Assembly (NCBI RefSeq): GCF_035083965.1
Contig: NC_089728.1
Span: forward strand, 20,168,955 to 20,232,954
Source: Branchiostoma lanceolatum
Taxonomy: Eukaryota > Chordata > Leptocardii > Amphioxiformes > Branchiostomatidae
Direction of reading: 5' to 3'
DNA: 64,000 nucleotides
Position numbers and translations under genes: made by a program. Shown piece by piece: positions 19,831 through 32,700 of the stretch. A model generated the notes under the pieces. The model made no database searches, was not told the DNA's origin, and saw only the letters and a program-made list of their open reading frames with translations. Each line of letters opens with the position of its first letter. The stretch's first letter is position 1.

Positions 19831-22800
19831 CAAAGACTCTATGGTAGACAAACAACTCATCCCGGTACTCACATTGTACATAGATACACCTGTTGGTCGA
19901 AAATTATCAAAGGAACCTTTTTTAAAATATGTTTTTCTGCCATTCATAAAGAAACATAAACGCTGAGCATAAAAACATTGTCTGACAAAACCTGATTTCA
20001 GGAATTTATGCCATCTTGCTATACTTGTTGAAATACGTGGAGTTCATAGTAATGTAGGTAATAAAAAGGTCAGATTCAAAGGGAAACATGTTCAACTGCA
20101 TGTTAGACGGTAACCGTCTGGCTTTCAACTAGACATGTGTATTGCAATTTGAAATAATACATTCGGCCATAGTTGCACATATAGCAAAGTCAACTTCGAA
20201 ATAGACAAAAAGCATACAAACATGCACATCCACTTTGGTAAGAACCTTGGTAAAGAAGAAATGTTGGTGACATTGTTAATTCAAACATTAATTCTTTCAT
20301 AAGTTGCTGACGAAGATTTCACAAAATACATACCATTAATGAATGAGAAACGTCTGACAATATGTAAGATAAGAATCAGTGCTCAACCGTTAAAATAGGA
20401 AAATAGGGAAAATACAAAATGGTACCTATTTTTGAGAGGCATGTATCTAAATAGTATGTTTGTTTGTTTTTGTTTGTTTAAACCACTGTTTATTCATGAT
20501 AAGCTCAAATCCGCACGCAGGCAAATAAAGTGGAAAATGTAACAAATAAAGTGGAAAATGAAATGTAATTCATCTGTGAATGATTCCAATTCTGTGTCGA
20601 AACAAATAGATTATCAATTGATGTCTAAATACTAAAATCCCTCGAGCATGTGTACGTTTGAAAACAAAATGGAAAAAAAAAATATCACTAATCGTAATGA
20701 AATGTAAGATCAGAAAGTGTTTGTGTAAGCGCCACATGATTAAGAATATTGTCTGTATCAGGGGGAAGAAGTAGGGAAATAAGATCGATGTATAAGTCTA
20801 TAAAGTTCAATTCCATTTGATGTATAGTCTACATTCTACTATAAAATGGTATTCATCCTCTTCTTTATCAAGATTAAGTGTTGTTGTTCAGGAGGAGTGT
20901 GCTTATTTTTTCCCAGCTTTCAATGTGTATTTATTTACGGATCTGAAGGTTTGTGACGGCAGTCCTGTGCCTTATATTGTCAACATATTCTATGCTGGTC
21001 TTCATTATAGGTAGACCTTATAGTCTCAGTTAGTTTACACATTTGTTTCCTAACAGCTAGAAGAGAGTGTAGCACATTTGGGCGAAGGCTTCATAATCAT
21101 TACGTGTTTGACTTGCATGGGGAACATCTCTAATCCCGTTCTGGCTGGGAGGCCACGCACCATCCTCTCGTCAGTAAATGTAGGGTTTGTTTGAAGAATT
21201 CCATGTGAATCGATTCCATTGGACAGGATTTAAAACCGAAGATTTCCGACCCATAAAGAATCATGGGCTTGGCCCATGTATAAAAAATGTGTGTTTCTAT
21301 CAAAACAGACAAAAGGTGCATCGACTTTGTCTGATTACAGACAGGCAACATAGTTTCGCCTCCATTGTCTGTCCGGCATGTGTATTCATTCTCTCACCCT
21401 GTGCTTGTACATTGCCGCTTATAATAAGCCTACGGGTATGAATGTGCCAGAAAAGGAAGGGAAAGAAAACATTTATAGCTGAGTCAACAAGTCCTGATCA
21501 TATCATCTCTGAGCAGATTCGGCAGTCAAACTGGTTTTTATGCTGTGCCCTTTTCACAGATTATCCTCGAGTCAAGCTGAGGGCCACATATAACAAATAT
21601 CGGATGAAAAAACACACTCTCTGTTATAATTATAGAAACTGAGTTTACCACGCCGTGGTAACGAAACGCATGAGACGACAACAGTCTCCTGTACATAGTC
21701 TCTACCAGACTAACTACGCCAGGGTTTCACTTGCAGGCTCCGTTACGGGCGAAATGTGATCTTCACTGTGGACTGACTCTACTAGCTAATTATTCCCTTT
21801 TCTGCCGAATTCTACGATTGATACGCCCGTAAGAGGGCCTTGTGGAGGCTAAGTCTCCTGGCTCCCGTGGATGTTTTCTATTGTTATATAAAAATTTATT
21901 GTTGTTGAGAAACGGGTCAATATAGCAGACCGGGCCCGGTAAAACACACCTAAGCCGACCCGTAGAGACTGGTGATGACCAGGCTAATGGAAGTCAGTAA
22001 TTTTAATGTAATAGGCTATGGTGAAAACGAAACGTCCAGAATTCCGAAAGTAATGTCCGAATCTTATCTATTTGACAAGTAGAGATTAAATTGTATTAAA
22101 ATATTGCAATACTTTGTTGTATAACCTTCATAAACGTAGGCTGTGGCATCCTAAGATCATGGTACATGGACACAGCTGGAAAAATTTCAGTTCACTAGTT
22201 TTTTTATGCCCTTTTGAAAGTTCACATAGTTCAAGATCATCAACTCCTATTCTTGTCTCAATGATTATTTTCCAAAGTGCTTTATTTTAAACAAAGAACT
22301 TGCAACCAGGCATTTTAGGCCATGAACAAGGACGGAGGACCAATTAAAGTGCTCCTGACTTCATGCTATGCATAATTATAGGTGAATGCAGGTAATTACT
22401 TTGGACCGAGGTGCTAAAAACAATTAATCTATTGATATTTATGCACCTGTCAGCATGACGGATGTGGCTGTCAAGTTGATTGATAGGTAACAAACAGAAA
22501 AAGTACAGAATTTAAGCATATAAACTTTAAAGGCATAGACCAGCTTGGATATAAAAACATATGAAGTTGAAATTGCCTGCAAATAATACACAATAAGTGT
22601 GTTTGCATGAATAACTACCCGTGATAGCCATTTTAATGTCAGGAAGTTAGCTGTTGGCTCTTGAACTCAAAGGGTACCCCCAAAATCTTATCAAAATGAC
22701 AAACTTTTGTTTATTGCAAATAATCTAAAGAATGTTCTTATGGTTTGTACAGTTTTTCCGAAAGTATGCTGTTGTCTGTGTATCGTGTAAAAATTGTATT

Positions 22801-23429
22801 CCTGTTAGCCATCGGCACCAAGCTGGTCTAGGCCAGTTTTTGTCAATTCAGAAGGGGTACATGTCTTCACTTATTGCAAAAATATTATGGCAATTATCGT
22901 TTAATCTGGCACATATTTGGGATACGTGGTATCTCTTCTTCACTTCTGCCAAATTATAAACAATTTGACCATACAAAACTTGACATATTGACGATTTCCT
23001 ACCAATCCCACAATGCACTCTATTATGGTCTTAACCACGCCTAATGACACTTGAGATCATGGAATCAACTGAATCCCTAAACTAAATCGTTTGTAAACTA
23101 TAGCATACGGACGTTACTGACCGACCTTCAACTTAACTGAGTTCCTCGAATTGCACTGAACAATTCCAGGAAATGCATGTAGATGTCACTAAACCCAGCC
23201 TAGCTTTCCTGAGCCTATAATTTTGCGGGTCAGACACTACACAAAGACATCGATTTCAACAATCGCCTATCGTTACGGCAGATCATTGGGCAGATCCTGT
23301 AATCTAATGTGTGTTTTTAGTTGGAGAAGAGCAAAGGCCCATCGCTTTGGAGCTACAGGAGAAGGCAATGTAGGGATTAGGGGTAGGTCTAAATCCCATC
23401 GTTTAGACAATGTATGACATAGCCAGTTT
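19831..23429. other. Gene-poor region
   Basis: No supported exon. Contains the palindrome TTACCACGCCGTGGTAA near 21650 and a short dispersed repeat at about 21785-21850 (CTACGATTGATACGCCCGTA ... GGAGGCTAA) related to the one at 37905-37976. Sequence around 21690-21780 looks repetitive but has no visible boundaries. Confidence 0.4.
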
Positions 23430-24500
23430 AACAGCCTAGCGTGAGGCGCCAGATAACATATTGCCAATGTAAAAAAAAAAACACTTTTGACGACGCTTCA
23501 GGGGCGGAAATTGAAAGCTTAGGTAAGGTAAACATCATTTAGACAAAAATTAGAAATGAAAATCGGGAAATCATTGACATAATTTAGGATATGTTAAAAT
23601 AGCCTACTGGGCTAAGGTAAGACTTTCAAAGAACATTCATACAAATTTTGCTATTGGGTAGAGAAAATGATTAATTGATATATGGGGACTTTTTCTATGC
23701 ATACCCGCCTAGAAATACGTCTAATATGTGAGTCGTCAACGTTAACATCATTTGCCAAAAGCTTCTTCTTGTGTGTTGTCTTTCACGCTATTGCATTACA
23801 TCAATCACTGTAACCAGTATACTCAAATTTGCATCTATACGTAGGTGAACAAAAACGAGTAATTCTGAATGGAGTTTAAACTGTAAAGGTCAACACAATA
23901 AATTGGACTTACCCAAATCTTCGACTGATCAGTTAGTCTTTGTCAAGGAATAAACAATCCACTGCTTCTGTGACGTCACATTATGCAGATAGGACAGGTG
24001 ACTCGGTGAGCAGTGGAACATATGTTGCAGAAAGTCTATGGCGTCCCTCGTCTCTGTTGAGGGATGGTTGTAAAGCCCGGATGTAATGTCTTATAACGGG
24101 ACGTCACAGAAGCAGTGGATTCTTTATTCATTGACAAAGACTGTAGCTGATCAGTCGAAAATTTGGATAAGTCCAATTTATTGGGTTGGCTTTTATAGTT
24201 TAAACTCTTCTGTCTTCTACCGACACAGATGAACTTTCAAGTGAAGAAACGAGTAACTTTATTTGGAAAATGAACAACTTGAACCCAATAAACTTCTGTA
24301 AGTCTTCATCTAAACGAACTTCCAGCTCAAATCTAACAAAAATGAACAAATTGAACCAACAAACTACTGTAAATCTACACAAACTTCGAACTTTCAGCTA
24401 AAATCTAACAATTAAAGTCTAATCTCGAATATCAGCTGATCTAATATCACTACACAAGACAAAAAGGACTAAAATCTCTACGAAGAAAATGGATTACAAA
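23430..24500. repeat. Diverged segmental duplication, copy 1
   Basis: Matches 27640-29060 in the same orientation. Shared landmarks are GTGAGGCGC, GGGTAGAGAA..ATGAT, GTGAGTCGT, TTACATCAAT and, after the insertion, CAACTTGAACC and CCAGCTCAAATCTAACAAA. Copy 1 is interrupted by a 384-bp inverted-repeat element absent from copy 2. Confidence 0.75.
23863..24246. mobile_element. Inverted-repeat insertion with 10-bp target duplication
   Basis: Flanked by AAACGAGTAA at 23853-23862 and 24247-24256. Arms of about 106 bp (23872-23978 and 24102-24207) are nearly complementary, including CAATAAATTGGACTTA and ATCCACTGCTTCTGTGACGT. The homologous position in the duplicate at about 28860 is an empty site. 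The arms contain a TTGACAAAGACT...AGTCGAAAAT string resembling a decayed hammerhead core; this is speculative. Confidence 0.75.
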
Positions 24501-25039
24501 GAAACTTATAATATTTTTTTTTTTTACATTATCAACTCAATTTGTACAGCTTCGTTTTGGTAGAATTTTTGTACTTACTTCTTTGATTACTACCAACACA
24601 ACAAAAAAATACAAATACGAGGAATACTTTTTTTCCTTTAATCTGCAGTTCCAAGATGGCTATTTTTCTAATCTATGTGTTTGCTGGCAAACAAAGACTG
24701 ATAAATAGTGAACCCTCCCTAAACCATTCATAACGTTGTAGCTCTATGTAGAAACATCGAGCCTCCCCGCATCACATACTGAACCTCCCCCTTAGGATGC
24801 ACATGTACAAGAGTGGTTTAGTTGTGTCAGCAATAATTCAAAATTGTCCCTTCTTCACCAATCCAAAAATCATTATCTACAAGAAAAATATATTCAAGAT
24901 GTGAATAATGTTGAAATTCGCAAAGCGATAACACAGTTAAGAACTAGACTGGCCGTCATTTGCTTTAAGAGCAAATTCAGGATGTTTCGCCCATACTCCT
25001 CATGCAAGAAGTGGGCTGTCCCAAAATAACTCCTGGGCA
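24501..25039. other. AT-rich spacer, no gene
   Basis: Includes a poly-T run near 24513 and a CCAAGATGGC motif near 24651. Nothing else is supported. Confidence 0.4.
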
Positions 25040-25925
25040 AATCCAAGTTTCTGCATAATTTATGCAAATGAGGTCCTCATGAGCATAAGTTATGTCCAGG
25101 TGCTTTCACCTTTCCTACATGTACCTACATGTACAAGATGACATCCACAGCTTTTACAGTAAGGGGAATACAACATCATGCATAAATTATGCAAGTGAGG
25201 TCCCCATTAGCATATGTCATGGCCAGGCGTGTGCACTTTTCCTAAAGCTACCTACATCTCAAATATGACATCTGCAGCTTGTACGGTAAGGGAAATACAA
25301 GTTTCAGCATAAATTATGTAAATGAGGTCCTCATTAGCATAATTTTTGGCCAGGTGCATTCACCTTTCCTAATGGTACCTACATCTTAAAGATGACACCC
25401 GCAACTGTCACGGTAAGGGTAATACAAGTTTATGCATGAATTATGCAAATGAGGTCCTCATTAGCATAATTCATAGTCAGGTGTGATCACCTTTGCTAAC
25501 GGTACGTACATGTCAAATCTGACATCTGCAGCTTTTCCGGTAAGGGAATTACAAGTTTAAGCATAAATCATGCAAATGAGGTCCTCATTAGCATAAGTTA
25601 TGGCCAGGTGTGTTCGCCTTTCCTAAAGGTACCTACATATCAAAGATGACATCCGCAGCTTTTACGGTAAGGGACATACAATTTCATGCATGGATTATGC
25701 AAATTGGGTCCTCATTAGCATAATTTATGGCCTGGTGTGTTCGCCTTTCCTAAAGGTACCTACATCTCAAAGATGACATCCGCAGTATTTACGGTAAGGG
25801 ACATACAACTTTATGCATACATTATGCGAATTAGGTCCTCATTAGCATAAGTAATTGTCAGGTGTAGTCACCTTTCCTAGAGGTACCTACATGTCAAATA
25901 TAACATCCGTACCATGTAACATAAG
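25040..25925. repeat. 127-bp tandem array with octamer palindromes
   Basis: Seven units show the same element at 25061, 25188, 25315, 25442, 25569, 25696 and 25823, exactly 127 bp apart. Each unit carries TTATGCAAATGAGG followed directly by TCCTCATTAGCATAA or a variant, an almost perfect palindrome. It contains the POU octamer ATGCAAAT in most copies. The rest of the unit includes AAGGTACCTACAT and GATGACATC. Confidence 0.9.
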
Positions 25926-26470
25926 GTACATATAACTTTCTGTAATACCATTAGTAGAGGTACCCCCTGACACCTGCTTGGTTTTAAGTCCCAGACATGT
26001 AGGAGGGCTTATGTTACAGTATGACCTAGTTCTTGCTGGCCCCGACAGAAAATAACCAAAAATTGCATCAAAAAATTGCAAAATAAATCATTTGGAAGTA
26101 GTGTATGCCAAAAAAAATAATGGGGTCCTTTGGGTAAATATCCAATGCACAACTAAACCAAATTTCAGGTCCTCAGGTTTCAACACCACGGCACTGGAGG
26201 CCATCATGTGCGACTTTTGTCTGAAAATGACCAAAAAACCTCCATAAAATCATTTTAAAAACTTATATCAAAAATTTTTTAAAAGGGCCTGGGGGTATGC
26301 ACGTAATCTACCTGCATACCAAATTTCAGCTAATTTGGTCGACGGACGACCGAGAAGAAGCGATTTGAAGGTTTGACAGGAGAAGAAGAAGAAGGAGGAG
26401 AAGAAACCTTACAAAAACAATATGTTTCGTTGGCGAAACATAACAATATGTTTCGTTGGCGAAACATAAT
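25926..26470. repeat. Interspersed-repeat tail with duplicated hairpin
   Basis: Continues the array into sequence ending in a GAAGAAGAAG run. Two copies of the perfect hairpin ATGTTTCG-TTGG-CGAAACAT follow at 26422-26441 and 26448-26467, 26 bp apart. Probably the 3' end of a non-autonomous element that includes the 127-bp array. Confidence 0.55.
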
Positions 26471-27639
26471 GAACACCAGATGTTAGAATGGGGGGAGGTT
26501 ACGATGCCAAGGGCGGATAGAAGGACTTGGAGTATACCTTACATATTTTGTAAACTGCGCTCTTTATACCAGTATGAATCTTTTCAATCAGATCTATACA
26601 AACTTGACTCTACTATTAGGATACACCTACAAACACCTTCATTTTCACATGTCTTCGAATAGGATCTTTCAAAAGGCTTAACAAACCAAACTCTGTAAAC
26701 CCCTTTCAACCCCTCCTTGTTTACGTTATCCTCCACATTCCTCAGTGCGTCTCAGGAATTCCTGCTTTTTTCATTGTTAATAACATGATTTAATGAAATC
26801 AAAAGTTTTAATACTTTTCTACTCACAGCTATATGGCCTACTTTTAAACAGTCACAGACGACAGAAAAAATGTTACCGTTAACAAAATCCCAATGGGGTT
26901 GCACCGTTTACGAAACCGTCCTCAATTTTCTATAAAATCTGCACAATTTTAGCATTAAAATACATCAGATCGTCTTACCTGAAGAATAGTGGACCCTTGT
27001 ATTGCAGAAAAACACCAGTCGACCGCCTCTAAAGCCGCGAATGTTGTGGTTTTTGCTTGTGAATGAAAAACTTTTCCAGACCGCTAGCCACGCCACTTCC
27101 AGCAAACAGGACGTATTCTGAGGTCAAGGGTCAAACATCATACCCTGATTATCAAACAGTTGTCGCGACCTCACGCAGTCGGTATCGGTTTGACATTGTG
27201 TATCTCTCTTCGAGGCTGACACTGTTCTGATTTTTAGTTGCAAAAATTATGATGAAATCTAAAATTATATGGTGACCAGATTTAATGAGCGAAGGCTCAG
27301 CTTTGATCAGGAAAGACGATTTATTGTTTTAGAGGAGGAATTCAACCTCGACACTGATGCCAAACGAAGGTAACTTACTCTTACTTTGATCTTGCTCAAT
27401 TTCACCGATACCCACTGTATGAAACAAGTAGCAAGCGTTCGACGATCAAACAGACCAATAACTATTGGGGAGGACGCATTCTGGGAACCATCCCACAGCT
27501 TACGCCAGTACGAATGTCGTGTATCCAATTGGGACGCCGTGAAAATAAGGCAAGGATAGGATGTATTTGTTGAATGTCTTTTCCAACAATCAATGATTTA
27601 GCATAAATGTTATTTTTCACTATGCCAGCGAATGTATTT
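26471..27639. other. Intergenic, nothing recognised
   Basis: No exon or element boundary that I can support. Confidence 0.4.
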
Positions 27640-29060
27640 GAACAGTCTAACGTGAGGCGCAATATATCACCAATAAAAAAAAACCCTTGGCAACGACTCT
27701 GCTCTGGGGTGGAATTTGAAAGTTAAGGTTAATATCATTAGAAACAAATTATGCAAATAAAGACCGCATTTACATAATTGAGAAAATGTTACAATAGCCG
27801 ACTTTACTAAAACTGTCATGCAACCTGTGTTATGGGGTAGAGAAGATGATCAACTGATATAATGAGGACCTTTTTTGGCATAATCGTCCATAAACATTTA
27901 TCATACGTGAGTCGTAAACGTCAACATTAATTGCCAACGATATGAGGTTTAGGTTATGTCATCATACACGGGACTTACATACGTCACCATGGTGTTCTCT
28001 GAAAAATTAACACATTCTTCTTGCGTTACATCAATAACTGTAGCTATATCTAGTACAAGGATACTTAAAAATCGAGAATATGGATCCATGGTTTAGAACC
28101 ATAAACTAATTTAGGAAGTGCATCCCACTGTGGCCTTGCTGTAGTTTGAAAGGAGGATTGGCCCCCATAACTACATAAACACATAAAAATCCCACTCTGT
28201 CTCTGGCTTGAAACAATGACAGGAGAATATTAGCAATTATGAAACAATACAGAATGACACAGAATGATTGTAACAAAAATACATAGTCAAAACAACTTTC
28301 AGTTTTTAGAAAATCAACCTTGTGTTCAAAAATAAACTTTCAAATCGGCCTGTCAAAGTTGTTTAAAAATGTCTAACTGTATATTTGCAACTTGGAAATG
28401 CCCTCCTCACAGTTGAATTCAAATGTCTGATAGTTGTGTGTACACAAATGTGACTTGTAGCTGTCTGCCTACATGGTATTCTAAAAGCCAGTTATAAAGA
28501 CTGGAGCTCTGTAGAACTAACGTAAGGTAGAACTGCACATGAACTGTCCGCTAATGCCTTTACTACCAAACAGCATGATATTTTGGCCAGTGTTGTCATT
28601 TATATTCTGGGTTACAAAAAGCTAACTTCTTCATGTATAATAATACATGAATTCCTTATCTGTTGTCTCTACATTTTTGAGAGTTTGTATGGGTGGTGAC
28701 TGTCTTAGCCTGTGAGTGAGGCCTCCACCGATGTGAACACCACAACAGTCAGTAGCAGACTGACTCTGGTAGTTTATGTTAGCCGAATTTATTCGGTGAT
28801 CTATAATACAAGCATGGTCTTTAAACAATCCGTATCCCAAAATTGGCATCTATGCATACGTGAACAAGAAACAACTTGAACCAACGAACTACTGCAAATC
28901 TTCATCTAGATCTACACAAACTACCAGCTCAAATCTAACAAAATCTAATGTCTCTCGAATATGTGCTGGTCTAATATCACTATAAAATACTAAAACATAT
29001 TGAACTCTACCAAGAAAATGCGTTGTGTAAAGTGGGCTTACAAAGAAACATAAGTACTTT
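27640..29060. repeat. Diverged segmental duplication, copy 2
   Basis: Homologous to 23430-24500. Interrupted at about 28073-28836 by a dispersed repeat absent from copy 1, while it lacks the 384-bp insertion of copy 1. Confidence 0.7.
28073..28836. mobile_element. Dispersed repeat, about 0.75 kb
   Basis: Shares blocks with 58655-59470 in the same orientation: ATAAAC(T/C)AAT, TTTGAAAG, CCCCCA..A.CTACATAAA near the start, and GTTTA..(T)TAGCCGAAT.TATT.GGTG near the end. Copy 1 of the host duplication lacks it, so it is an insertion. No coding sequence seen. Confidence 0.6.
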
Positions 29061-29756
29061 AGAAACCTTTCACATTATACAAAAGCAATGCATTGTTGGC
29101 AAACTATCAAAATCAAATGGAAAGGTTATTGATAGTTACTATACACTGGACTTATCTTACAAACTCATAAATGCTTCTGCTAGTGTTCTTGTTCCCTCAT
29201 CTAAGCTCAAACTATACAATAAGGTCGAAATCATATAATGTTACATATATAACCTAGACAGATTTGCTATTGTTGGATCTGGAAAATTATATTATACGAT
29301 CAAAATGATCTGAGTAATAGAAGCGCAATCCCTTTAGTCTCCCCTGTTAAGATAAGAAGTAGCGCTAGTTGTCGACTTTCGTTTTACTTTGTGATTATTT
29401 CATCATCGTGCACTATAACTTATCATTATAATCATCTCATGTCCTTGTATTCTTGCAATTAGCCTTAGGACTTGAATTTGCACTAAAGTTATTATTATCA
29501 TAACGCAATGACGCTGTTTGAAACTAACACATGAGTGAAGCAAGTCCTGGAACCGGTTCACTTTTTGCACACTAAACGTATTGTATTGGATATCCAATCA
29601 AACAAACAAGCAAACAGAAACCTGAAGCTTTTTTTCAAATTAATGTTGGATGTTTGCCAAAAGATAACTAGGGAGTAATAATAACCGCTGGTTATGACAA
29701 AATGGAGTGGTCTCATTGGTTAACGTCCTTTAGCTATATGATGATAATGAGTTATT
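29061..29756. other. 3' flank of the synthetase gene
   Basis: AT-rich; a CAAACAAACAAG tail near 29602 may be a LINE remnant. No polyadenylation signal was assigned. Confidence 0.35.
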
Positions 29757-32700
29757 TCATGACTTGTCCCTCAGAGTCCTCCGCAGGATCTTTCCACTAG
29801 CAGACTTCGGAATTTCCTTCACGAATTTAACTCCACCCCGTAGCTTCTTGAATGGTGCCACTTTACCTGAAATAAATAATTAACATGAGGAAACATTATG
29901 TCGGTGCGTCAAAATAAATTTGCCATTGGTTCATGCCAGTAAGCTTTTGCACAGTTTCGAGAGTAAAGATCACAGCGCCCAGGTACCTTTTATGGTGGGG
30001 GGTGAAACGTGTTTAATTAACGCCTAGGGGGCTACATATTTGCACTGATATTCAGTACTTACAGTACTTGTGTAGACTAAAAATAAATGATTTTATACTA
30101 GCTATCTTAAGATTGTATTAAAGATGTTGCAATCTTGTCGTATAGTGTGTGACATGGTCCTAACAACACCTATACTATCCGTCTCTACAACAGACAAAGG
30201 CAGACTGTGTAATAGTGTTATTGTGTTTAATGGTTATAGTTTTCACCCACGTGCTTATATCATGGGAATAGATATAATTTGTAAGGTCAACTCAATTCAG
30301 GAGTACATGTATAGTCGTGAATAGTTGCTTGTAAATACATGTATATTGTATCAATTATGTAAATTTCTGCCATATTGATCTAAACGAATAAAGATTTGAA
30401 AGATTTGAAGCACCTGCCACATAATCAACGATCTCCTTCTCCGTGACGCTGTCTGTCTTCTTGACGATGAACGCCTTGGGTACTTCTCCCGCCCGCTCGT
30501 CCGGCACTCCGATAACCGCCACGTCCTGAACACCAGGATGACCCAGCAGAACGGCCTCTAAATCCGCAGGTTTCACCTGCAATATAAAAAAAATGGGCTT
30601 CATTGACAGCTTTCATCGTCATCATCGCCACTTTCATCTGTCGACGATGCGAGCCACCGCTGCTTTCCACACTCCAGAGCCTGTCTTCTCACTCCCTACC
30701 AAGTGAAGTCCAGTTCCTCCAGGTCTCTCATGGCTGTTTTCCCTCCCCTCCTTCTTTTCCATTGTTGTACCCAGTTACCACAGCTTTAAATCAGGAAAAA
30801 CTTACGTGCAGGACAATTGTAGTTGTCTTTTCTAGTGTGGCGTGGTGTAACATGCATTCATTCTTGCATCTGCCACCCTAGGAAGGAAAGACTATCTATG
30901 GTAGTAATATGGTGTTTTGGCTCACAATCTCTTTTTTCTGACCGCTATGTTAGCGTCCCACATTTGAATTCTAAAGTAACGTAGCTCAAGTGCACAAATC
31001 ATTTTTTCATTTATATAGGTATTCTTCATTAAGTTATAACTGTTTACTAAGGGTTATATAAGAGTGCAAGAAGAAATTTGAGGTACGGCTCATTGTTACA
31101 GATACAGATACTGGAATGCAAATAGCTGCCTCCATTTATTTCATCTCCATAATATCAGGCAAAAAGACAGTCTATAAGCACATGCACAGCTGTTCAAATC
31201 AACACTGACAGTAATACAACCCTTCATCTACTCTAATATAATGTAAAGTTGCTGGAACAGATGGATTAAAATCTAATAGCCACTATTCTTTATATTCACA
31301 TTATATTTTAATGGTGGGGAATAGTCATGATTCCTAATTTGCCACACATTTCTTATCTACTGCATGACATCAATGATCCCTTAGCATTCAATCAGTATTT
31401 TGATGTTTTAGAAATAGAACAAAACACTATTGCGTTCGTAATTGAATTAGGTGTTAAGCAGATTGTGCCGAAAACGAATACCCAATCCCAGATAGTTCAC
31501 TTCAAGCGTTTGTTTAAACATATATCAGAGACAGAAGCAGATGAATGAAATACAATATACCTGCAGGCCTTTATACTTGATCAGCTCATTAAGACGAGCT
31601 ACAATGTAGAAGTATCCTTTGTCGTCATAATGTCCGATGTCACCTACAGAATAACGCATTGTTACAACAGGTTAATATAAAACGTGAACAAAATCACACA
31701 TTTTCTTTTTATACGGACTACACTTACCTTTCCCTGAACGGCCGTTTAAAGTTGTTCATTTTCAATATTTTGGATAGCGATCTTACTAATGTAATACAGG
31801 AAATGTATACAATTTGGCGACCATTTAAGTTTAGGGCACATTCGTTGTATGACGTTGTACGATTTTGATGTCGTATGATTTTTACAGATATAACCACCAA
31901 CAAACACCGACAAGGATCTAAGATAACATCTTCAGCAACAAAACAGCTACATTCTGTGCGACACATGAACAGCTATCCCCTGAATGCGCTCAGTTTGCGA
32001 TCGTACACATCACTGAAGGATAGACTAAACAAGAGCTTTTAAAAAAAGCTGGCGTTTCGGCTACGTTTATGAGTGTGAATTGTCTTTTCCCTTTACTTGA
32101 AGTAAAATCTGCCAGAGGAAGTCACTCAAGGGCTGTTCAGTCTATAAGAAAAATAGTCATTTTGGGAAATGAGTACTGTTTTAATAGAGAAAGGCAGATT
32201 GGGGAAAGCAATTTTGAAGTTACGTCACTTAACTTTGAAAAAGCTGGTCTTGGCCTACAACTTGTACTTATTTGTAAAATGTACAATAGGCTTATTATAA
32301 AAGCTATCAATGTAATTATGTACATGGCACGCAATAAAACATAAAATTTGAAAAAGCACCATTGAATCATCAGCACTATGGTAATTAAGTGAAATAGAAG
32401 TTCATAACAGCTAAGGTTCTATCTAAAATGACTACCAAATGTCAAACAAATCAACATCTACCTCATCCGTATTATTCTGGTTTCCGCATTTACAACATTT
32501 CTTCCTTATTTTCCTGGGTAATTTTGCTAAAATTCATAAAAATTCCCATAGTTTTGTGCCGAGCGGCGCCACTTTCCACGTCCGTGTTGTCTGAATGAAG
32601 TCGATACTGAACAATGGAGCATTTGCTACTGTAACAAAGGATCGCTGTTTTGCAAACAACATCAAGAGCCTCTGTTTACATCGGGGATAGAAGTTTAGTG

